From an uncultured Pseudomonadota bacterium (lineage in GTDB: Bacteria > Pseudomonadota > Gammaproteobacteria > Steroidobacterales > Steroidobacteraceae): 64,000 nt of DNA. Below the pieces are notes generated by a model. That model worked only from the letters and a program-made list of their open reading frames with translations. It was not told where the DNA came from and did not search any database. Positions 9,601 through 15,039 of the stretch are shown here, piece by piece. The stretch is from NCBI GenBank assembly GCA_903868595.1, contig CAIPVV010000021.1, positions 1 to 64,000 of the forward strand, in the 5' to 3' direction. Both the position numbers and the translations under genes were made by a program. Position 1 is the stretch's first letter. Every line of letters begins with the position of its first letter.

Positions 9601-12171
9601 ATCCCGCACGGCGGCTTCACGGTCGTTACGGGCGTGTCCGGCTCCGGCAAGTCCACGCTGGCCTTCGACATCATCTTCAACGAGGGGCAGCGACGCTACC
9701 TGGAATCGCTCAACGCCTACGCGCGGCAGTTTGTGCAGCCGGCCTCCCGGCCCGACGTGGATGCGATCTACGGCATCCCGCCCACCGTCGCGATCGAGCA
9801 GCGCACCAGCCGTGGCGGGCGCAAGAGCACCGTGGCGACGCTCACCGAGATCTACCATTTCCTGCGCCTGCTGTTCGTGAAGCTCGGCACCCAGTACTGC
9901 CCCGAGTGCGACGTGGCCATCGAGCCGCAGAGCGCCGCCTCCATTGCCGCCCGCATCGTCAAGGAGCACCGCGGCGGCGAGGTGACGCTGCTCGCCCCGC
10001 TGGTGATCGCGCGCAAGGGCTATTACACGGACCTGGCCAAGTGGGCGTCGGCCAAGGGGTATGACGAGCTGCGGGTGGACGGCGAGCTCACCGCCACCGC
10101 GCGATGGCCGCGCCTGGCGCGGTTCAAGGAACACACGATCGAGCTCCCCGTTGGCAAGCTCGCAGTCACGCCAGCCACCGAAACGCGGCTGCGGGAGTTG
10201 CTGGACGTGGCGCTGGATCACGGCAAGGGCGTCGTGCATGTCCTGCCCAGCGGTCGCAGCGCCAAGGTACAGGTGTTCTCCGCCAAGCGCGCCTGCCCGT
10301 CCTGCGGCCAGAGCTTCCCGGACCTGGACCCGCGCCTGTTCTCCTACAACTCGGCGCAGGGCTGGTGCGGCGACTGCTTCGGCACGGGCCTGCGCATCGA
10401 GGGCTTCGATTCCGAGCAGAGCGGCGAGGAGTCGGTGTGGCGCGAGGAGGAGCCTGGCGAGGAGCACGCCTGCGAGAGCTGCGAGGGGACGCGGCTCAAT
10501 CCCATCGCACGCGCCGTGCGGTTTCGCGACCAGTCGATTGCGGACCTGGCCGCCCATTCGGTTGATGGGGCCGCGGAGTTCTTCGGCCAGCTCAAGCTGG
10601 CCGGACGGGAGGCGGCGATCGCGCGCGACTTGGGTAGCGAGATCCGGACGCGCCTGGCCTTCCTGGCCCGCGTGGGCCTGGGCTACCTCACGCTCGACCG
10701 CTCCGCACCCACCCTCTCCGGCGGCGAAACCCAGCGCATCCGCCTGGCGGCCCAGCTCGGCTCCAACCTTCGCGGGGTGTGCTACGTGCTGGATGAGCCG
10801 ACCATCGGCCTGCATCCGCGCGACAACCGCGTGCTGCTGGACGCGCTGCGGGAGCTGGCTGGGGACCGCAACACGCTGGTCGTCGTCGAGCATGACGAGG
10901 ACACGATCCGGCGTGCCGACCACGTCATCGACCTGGGCCCCGGCGCCGGCACGCGTGGCGGCCGCATCGTTGGCGAGGGCACCGTGGCCGACCTCATTGC
11001 CAATCCCAACTCGATCACCGGTCAGTTCCTGCGCCATCCGCTGCAGCATCCCGCGACGCCCCGCCGTCCGGTCGTGCGCAGCGGCGCCCGGGCAACGCCG
11101 ATGCTGGAGATCAGCGGCGCACGGCTGCACAACCTCAAGAAGGTCGACGTATCGCTCCCGCTGGGCCGTCTGGTCGTGGTGACCGGCGTGTCCGGCTCGG
11201 GCAAGTCGACGCTGGCGCGCGATGTCCTGCACGCCAATATCCGCGCCCTGCTCGCGCGCAAGCCGGGCGGCAAGGCGGCAGCGCTCAAGGGCTGCGCGGC
11301 GATCAGCGGCACGGAGTCGCTGGAGCGCGTGCTGGAGGTCGACCAGACGCCCATCGGCAAGACGCCGCGGTCCTGCCCGGCCACCTATGTGGGCTTCTGG
11401 GACCAGATCCGCAAGATCTACGCCGGCACGACGGAGGCGGGTATCCGTGGCTACACCGCGAGCCGCTTCTCCTTCAACACCGCGGGCGGGCGCTGCAGCG
11501 CCTGCGAGGGACAGGGCGTCAAGACGGTGGAGATGAACTTCCTGCCCGATGTGAAGGTGCTCTGCGATGTCTGCGGCGGCAAGCGCTTCGACCCAGAGAC
11601 GCTCTCGGTGCAGTGGCGGGGCAAGTCCGTCGGCGACCTGCTGGCCATGAACGTGGAGGATGCGGTGGACTTCTTCACCAGCCATTCCTCGGTGCACCAC
11701 GCCTTGGCGCTGCTGAAGGACGTGGGCCTGGGTTACCTCACGCTTGGCCAGCAGAGCCCCACGCTCTCCGGCGGCGAGGCCCAGCGCATCAAGCTCGTGA
11801 CCGAGCTTGCACGCATCCGCGGCGACCTGGCGGGCGACAACGCCCGCGACGCCGGGCTTCCCGGACGCGTACGCAGCAAGCAGTCGCTTTATATTCTGGA
11901 TGAGCCAACCGTCGGGCTGCACATGGCCGACGTGCAGAAGCTCATCCAGGTGCTGCACCGGCTGGTGGATGCTGGCAATACGGTCGTGGTCGTCGAGCAC
12001 AACCTGGACGTGATGGCCGAGGCCGACTGGATCATCGACATGGGGCCGGAAGCCGGGGACGCCGGCGGCCGCGTGGTGGTGGCCGGGACGCCCGCGCAGG
12101 TTGCGGCGCGCAAGGGCAGCCGTACCGGCGTGGTGCTGGCGGAATTCCTGGGAGGACGGCATGGCGCATGA
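6676..12171 (+). CDS. uvrA: tandem (double-length) UvrA-like excinuclease ATPase
   Basis: UvrA is the damage-recognition ABC ATPase of nucleotide excision repair. This one has 1831 residues, about twice the usual 940, because two complete UvrA-like halves are joined head to tail in one frame (about residues 1-945 and 955-1831). Four Walker A motifs GVSGSGKS[ST] occur near residues 36, 628, 987 and 1505, and each half has two signature motifs LSGGE[AVT]QR. Several zinc-binding CxxC pairs are present, such as CRGCG, CPTCGGNG, CPSCGQ and CSACEGQG. Both halves keep a segment in the position of the UvrB-binding domain. Such tandem forms exist in some beta- and gammaproteobacteria; they are probably a paralogue of canonical UvrA acting as an intramolecular dimer (inference). 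No ribosome binding site is evident before ATG 6676. The stop overlaps the next gene by 11 bp. Confidence 0.95.
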   Translation: MSKPNHGAICIHGARQNNLKNLSLDLPLNELIVVTGVSGSGKSSLVFDTLYAEGQRRYVETFSPYARQFLDRMDRPQVDRIDGIPPAIAIDQTNPVRTSRSTVGTMTELNDHLKLLYARAGQLHCRGCGEPVRRDTTTTMYAALIAEAAKLADPRVLICFAVPIPANFSEAEVRKLLEAQGYVRFHASGATGKSMSLTVIQDRMRLGNVESARVVEALEAALKVGRGRVSVHALDDETDAERVVWRFSSDLHCASCDLSYADAVPSSFSFNSPLGACATCKGFGRVIGIDYGLVIPDANKTLAQGAIKPWQTPTGQECQDDLERHAKLAGFPLNKPWNELKPEQQQWVLNGDGKSGKKHWYGVKGYFEYLERKAYKMHVRVLLSKYRSYTLCPSCDGARLQPDSLLWRVGPYNLHQLMLLPIQRCSEFFAALPLPRLQDEASDMLLGEIRARLTYLCEVGLGYLTLDRQSRSLSGGEVQRINLTTALGTSLVNTLFVLDEPSIGLHPRDMLRVIRVMKRLRDSGNSLVVVEHDPQIMLEADRILDMGPGAGENGGQIVFAGTPAQMCRDKHSLTGAYLSGRKRIDFAARKAMAAPAKDWIELTGASEHNLKNVDLRVPLGRLVCVTGVSGSGKSTLVEDVLYPALLKAHGKPTEAPGAYRSLAGYEKITQAVMVDQSPIGRTTRSNPASYVGAFDPVRALFAKLPDALERKYTAGTFSFNSGTGRCPTCGGNGFEHIEMQFLSDVYLRCVECSGSRYRAETLEIKFQGAGGARASIADVLEMTVTEALDFFAAQPEVAARLQPLSDVGLDYLKLGQPVPTLSGGEAQRLKLAGHLADAAGAGRKLLIFDEPTTGLHFEDVSRLMGAFDKLLAQGHSLLVIEHNLDVIRSADWLIDLGPEGGDAGGEIIAQGTPEQLRAEPRSHTGRALAAYEKDLVATPASAFGVQDAPRGKLKPSDAIVIHHAREHNLKNIDLRIPHGGFTVVTGVSGSGKSTLAFDIIFNEGQRRYLESLNAYARQFVQPASRPDVDAIYGIPPTVAIEQRTSRGGRKSTVATLTEIYHFLRLLFVKLGTQYCPECDVAIEPQSAASIAARIVKEHRGGEVTLLAPLVIARKGYYTDLAKWASAKGYDELRVDGELTATARWPRLARFKEHTIELPVGKLAVTPATETRLRELLDVALDHGKGVVHVLPSGRSAKVQVFSAKRACPSCGQSFPDLDPRLFSYNSAQGWCGDCFGTGLRIEGFDSEQSGEESVWREEEPGEEHACESCEGTRLNPIARAVRFRDQSIADLAAHSVDGAAEFFGQLKLAGREAAIARDLGSEIRTRLAFLARVGLGYLTLDRSAPTLSGGETQRIRLAAQLGSNLRGVCYVLDEPTIGLHPRDNRVLLDALRELAGDRNTLVVVEHDEDTIRRADHVIDLGPGAGTRGGRIVGEGTVADLIANPNSITGQFLRHPLQHPATPRRPVVRSGARATPMLEISGARLHNLKKVDVSLPLGRLVVVTGVSGSGKSTLARDVLHANIRALLARKPGGKAAALKGCAAISGTESLERVLEVDQTPIGKTPRSCPATYVGFWDQIRKIYAGTTEAGIRGYTASRFSFNTAGGRCSACEGQGVKTVEMNFLPDVKVLCDVCGGKRFDPETLSVQWRGKSVGDLLAMNVEDAVDFFTSHSSVHHALALLKDVGLGYLTLGQQSPTLSGGEAQRIKLVTELARIRGDLAGDNARDAGLPGRVRSKQSLYILDEPTVGLHMADVQKLIQVLHRLVDAGNTVVVVEHNLDVMAEADWIIDMGPEAGDAGGRVVVAGTPAQVAARKGSRTGVVLAEFLGGRHGA

Positions 12172-12460
12172 CATCAGTTGCTGGAAGTGCGGCGCGTCGC
12201 TGGCGGCGTTGTCGCTACCCTTCGGACGGCTGGAGCGCTGCAAGGCCTGTGGCGCCGACCTGCACTGCTGCAAGCTGTGCCGCGAGTACGATCCTCGCAT
12301 CACCCAGCAGTGCCGCGAGCCCACCGTGGAGGAAGTGAGGGAGAAGGACCGCGCGAACTTTTGCGGTCACTACGCGCCGGTGGCCGGCGCGTTCAAGGGT
12401 GTCGACACGGCGGCGCTGTCAGCGCGCTCAGAGCTGGAGAGGCTCTTCGGCAAGTCCTAG
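12161..12460 (+). CDS. small zinc-ribbon protein coupled to tandem UvrA
   Basis: A 99-residue protein starting MAHDISCWKCGASLAAL. It has two closely spaced cysteine clusters, CWKCG and CKACGADLHCCKLC, followed by FCGHY, consistent with one or two structural zinc sites. The start ATG 12161 lies inside the end of the uvrA-like gene (11-bp overlap) and has GGAGG six bases upstream, so translation is probably coupled. The function is unknown; coupling to a UvrA-type protein suggests a DNA-repair or partner role (inference). Its stop overlaps the converging SPOR-like gene by 4 bp. Confidence 0.8.
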   Translation: MAHDISCWKCGASLAALSLPFGRLERCKACGADLHCCKLCREYDPRITQQCREPTVEEVREKDRANFCGHYAPVAGAFKGVDTAALSARSELERLFGKS

Positions 12461-14196
12461 CGGTGGTTGTCCCCGAGCCGCTCGGTCAGGCGTCCCAGCA
12501 GCCGATAAAAGCGCAGCCCGTCCTTCTGCGTGCTGGGCTTTTCCACCGCGCGAAGCCGGGCGGGGTCGCTCTCCTTCAGGCGATCCTCATCCAGGGTCAG
12601 CGTGCCGGCACCCAGGATATCCAGTGTCGCCTCGATGGCCTGAGCCTGCCCGGGTTCGGCGCGACGCGTCGGCACACGGCTGCGGTCCACGACGCGCTTG
12701 CCGCCGGGTTTCTTGGCTGGCCGCAGGACCGCGGCCTGCGCCGCCACCGCATCGTTGCCCGAGACCTTGGCGCCATCGGGCGTGCCGATGACCCGCACGG
12801 GCGAGGCAGGCTCGTCGTGCGCACCGGTCAGTTGCAGCGGCTCCTTGGCCGATGTGCCGGCCGGCTGCAGTTCCGCCGGCAGCAGTTCAAACCCATGCAA
12901 GCCGGATCCCCCCGGGCTCGCTGCGGCGGGCTTGACGGTCCGTATGGCAACGGGCGCCTCGTTGGCCAGCGGCACGGAGGCGCGCTCGCGCTCCTTGACC
13001 GCCACGGGCACGACAACCACGGTACGGTAGTCCGCCTTCATGTAGTAGGCGACTTGCTTGGCCGCATGCGCATCGGTGAAGAAGCCCAGGCGCACGCTAT
13101 ACCAGCGGCGTCCCTGGCGATTTCCCTCGACGTGGTAGAGCGTATAGGCACTGAAGATCGCCAGCTGCGGCAACCTGGCCATGTCGATCGGCGTCACCGA
13201 CCAAACCAGCTGCACGGCGAAGCACGGGGGCGCCTTGTTCTGGCAATCCAGGTTGATGTCCCGTAGGGTCTGCGTGTCTTCCGGCGTCATCATGCGGATG
13301 ACCGCGTCGGCGAGATCCGCCTTCTGCGGACCTTCCTCCAGCAATGCCAGTTCCTGGGCCGGCTCCAGCACGGGCTCAGCCGCCTGCACGCTCCGCGCTG
13401 CGCGCGGCGTGGCCACGAGCTGGGCAGCGGGGAGCTGCGCCGCAGGCGCGGCGTCCAGCAGCGCCAGCACCTCGCGTACGTTCGACAGCTCGCTCAGCGG
13501 GCGATCTGCGGCCGCCTTAGTAGCTACCTCTACGCGCGGGACGTCCTCCAGCAGGCAGAGCGTCGGGGCAGCCTCGGGCGCAGCGACCTGCGCCGCCGCG
13601 GGTGTGGATGTGGGTGGTGCGAGCGGTGCCGTCGCCACGTCCCGATCGGCCACCAGCGAGAGTTCCAGCGCGGGCTCCGGCAGGATGCGCGCACTGAGCG
13701 ACGGCACCTTCTGCGTCAGCGCGGACTTGGCAGCCGCCTCCTGCAGCGCGACGGCCTCCTCCTCGGAAACCAACGAGAGTACGAGCTCCGTGGCGGTGGT
13801 CGGCTCCACGGACGCGACGGCGAGGGGTGTTGGCGCTGCTGCAGGCGGCGCGGCCAGGACCACCGGGTCGATGGGCGTCAGCGCCGTGCGTGTTGCCGGC
13901 TTGTGGCCCGGAGTCGGTCCCGGCGCCGGGCCAGACCAGGCGGCCGGGTAGACGTCGCGGACATCGGCCAGCAATGCATCGGCCTGCGCCTGCGTATCGA
14001 AATAGCCCATGTGCAGGCGAAAACGCTCCCGCCCTTCCTCGCGACGACGCGTGACGAAGAAGGTGTAGCGCTTGAGCTCGGGCGAATTGGGGTGCACCAG
14101 GGCAACGGGCGTCGTTGAGGCGCACAGATTGATGACGAACATCGGCGCCTCGGCTTCCGCCGCAAGAGTGCTTATTGATTCTGCGTTCGCGCTCAT
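12457..14196 (-). CDS. large SPOR-like repeat protein under c-di-GMP riboswitch control
   Basis: A 579-residue protein with two similar modules: residues about 18-80 (MFVINLCAS... RFRLHMGYFDTQAQADALLADV) and about 310-390 (CFAVQLVWS... WYSVRLGFFTDAHAAKQVAYYM). Each has the beta-alpha-beta pattern of SPOR peptidoglycan-binding domains, including the G[YF]F[DT][TD]xxxA turn. They are joined by long Ala/Pro/Val-rich, probably disordered linkers. No signal peptide is visible at the chosen start, which is odd for a SPOR protein. The ATG at 14196 is preferred over an in-frame GTG at 14211 because GGAG lies upstream of it. The leader carries a cyclic-di-GMP-I aptamer. The SPOR assignment is moderate. 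Confidence 0.82.
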   Translation of the reverse strand: MSANAESISTLAAEAEAPMFVINLCASTTPVALVHPNSPELKRYTFFVTRRREEGRERFRLHMGYFDTQAQADALLADVRDVYPAAWSGPAPGPTPGHKPATRTALTPIDPVVLAAPPAAAPTPLAVASVEPTTATELVLSLVSEEEAVALQEAAAKSALTQKVPSLSARILPEPALELSLVADRDVATAPLAPPTSTPAAAQVAAPEAAPTLCLLEDVPRVEVATKAAADRPLSELSNVREVLALLDAAPAAQLPAAQLVATPRAARSVQAAEPVLEPAQELALLEEGPQKADLADAVIRMMTPEDTQTLRDINLDCQNKAPPCFAVQLVWSVTPIDMARLPQLAIFSAYTLYHVEGNRQGRRWYSVRLGFFTDAHAAKQVAYYMKADYRTVVVVPVAVKERERASVPLANEAPVAIRTVKPAAASPGGSGLHGFELLPAELQPAGTSAKEPLQLTGAHDEPASPVRVIGTPDGAKVSGNDAVAAQAAVLRPAKKPGGKRVVDRSRVPTRRAEPGQAQAIEATLDILGAGTLTLDEDRLKESDPARLRAVEKPSTQKDGLRFYRLLGRLTERLGDNHR

Positions 14197-14302
14197 CAGG
14201 TTCGGCTCCACGACTGGTTTAGCGTGGGCAAACGCTCGGCTTCTCGGCAGGAAGGAGCAAGGCGTGGCGCGATTGCGCTGACACAGCCACTGATTTGACT
14301 GT

Positions 14303-14394
14303 CATCCGGGCAACCCCGCTGTCCTGGGAGACTCGCTCCTGTAGACCGGTGGCTTTGCGTCCCCGCTTTTCAACGGGTTTGCCTTTATCACGCC
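14303..14394 (-). ncRNA. cyclic-di-GMP-I riboswitch (GEMM-I aptamer)
   Basis: Read leftward, the sequence contains nearly every GEMM-I hallmark. GGCAAACC (14383-14376) opens the P1 stem, closed by GGTTGCC at the 3' side (14315-14309); GGCAA pairs with TTGCC. A P2 hairpin CCCGTT-GAAA-AGCGGG has the GNRA tetraloop. Then follow the invariant GGGACGCAAAGCC, CCGGTCTA at the start of P3, and AGCGGGG at its end. The aptamer ends about 110 bases before the start codon of the SPOR-like gene. No T-run terminator follows, so translational control is more likely: GCTCC at 14254-14258 (leftward strand) could pair with the GGAGC that includes the ribosome binding site (14205-14209). Confidence 0.9.
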
Positions 14395-14397
14395 CTG

Positions 14398-14426
14398 AGT
14401 CTCTGCGTCGCCGAGACCTGCGTCAA
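14398..14426 (-). promoter_or_regulatory. putative sigma-70 promoter for the riboswitch transcript
   Basis: Leftward TTGACG (14426-14421) and GAGACT (14403-14398) are separated by 17 bp. The -35 is good and the -10 is weak (3 of 6). Transcription would begin near 14391, right at the 5' edge of the aptamer, which is the main argument for it. Confidence 0.4.
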
Positions 14427-14460
14427 GCAGCCGAGTCACGTAATCGATCACACGTCGTAC

Positions 14461-14495
14461 TTTCCGGAAAAAGTAGCGTGATATGACATATGTCA
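14461..14495. promoter_or_regulatory. two perfect palindromes upstream of the riboswitch promoter
   Basis: TTTCCGGAAA (14461-14470) and TGACATATGTCA (14484-14495) are perfect palindromes 13 bp apart. The second covers the stop codon of the C40 peptidase gene. They lie about 35-70 bp upstream of the putative -35 of the riboswitch transcript and could be operator sites. Nothing identifies a regulator. Confidence 0.3.
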
Positions 14496-15008
14496 GCGCG
14501 AGTCATTGGGCACTGCAGCAGCATCCCAATAGCGTCCGCCACCCGCAAATCGCGGGGCGTAATACCGATCATCCAGGCGCGAGAGGCGCACGGGGCTGCC
14601 AGCGCGCGGCGCGTGGATGAACCGGCCCTCGCCCACGTAGATGCCGACGTGGTCCACAAGCAGGCGACGGCCGAGCGTAAAGAACACAAGGTCACCGGCC
14701 AGCAACTCGCTGCGATCCAGCGGCAGGCTCTGCTGGCGCTGTTCCACGGCCGTGCGCGGCAGGCCCAGGCCCAGCTGCTCATGCACGTAGAGTGCAAGTC
14801 CGGAACAGTCAAACCCGGTTGGGCCATCGCCACCGTAGCGATAGGGTTGCCCGAGCAGTGCCTGCGCGAGTTGCGCCAGGCGCTCGCCCCGGGATGGCTC
14901 TCGCAGACCTGCAGCGCCAGCGACATCCGTCGCGCTCAGTGGGACCGGCGCATCGATACGGGAGGCTGCCGGATGCGTCGTGGCGCAAGCGACCAGCAGG
15001 AGCGGCAC
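14493..15008 (-). CDS. NlpC/P60 (C40) family peptidase, probable lipoprotein
   Basis: The NlpC/P60 domain (about residues 50-165) shows the catalytic Cys in FDCSGLALYVHEQLG, the His in LVDHVGIYVGEGRFIHAP, and the GDLVFF strand. These enzymes cut D-gamma-glutamyl-diamino acid bonds in peptidoglycan. A lipobox-like LLVAC sits just inside the N-terminus, so the protein is probably an outer-membrane lipoprotein. The start is uncertain: the signal peptide seems to need PLWSLLVPLLLVAC, but the only canonical start nearby is GTG 15008 in the middle of it. Upstream codons read into the end of the GGDEF-EAL gene, where an AGGAGG (15058-15063) lacks a properly spaced start codon. It probably shares a transcript with the GGDEF-EAL gene. 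Confidence 0.85.
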   Translation of the reverse strand: MPLLLVACATTHPAASRIDAPVPLSATDVAGAAGLREPSRGERLAQLAQALLGQPYRYGGDGPTGFDCSGLALYVHEQLGLGLPRTAVEQRQQSLPLDRSELLAGDLVFFTLGRRLLVDHVGIYVGEGRFIHAPRAGSPVRLSRLDDRYYAPRFAGGGRYWDAAAVPNDSR

Positions 15009-15039
15009 GAGGAGCGACCAGAGCGGCCGAAACCCGGGA

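Noticed and set aside
9208-12324. A 1038-codon open frame on the strand opposite the tandem uvrA
   Set aside because: It is a mirror of the uvrA codons in GC-rich DNA. The translation is rich in Arg, Ala, Val, Gln and His without any domain, while the sense frame has four complete ABC modules.
14430-14460. A CRP/Clp-like half site (TGTGATCGATTACGTGA read leftward) upstream of the riboswitch promoter
   Set aside because: The right half does not match TCACA and the spacing is off by one, so it is too weak to annotate.
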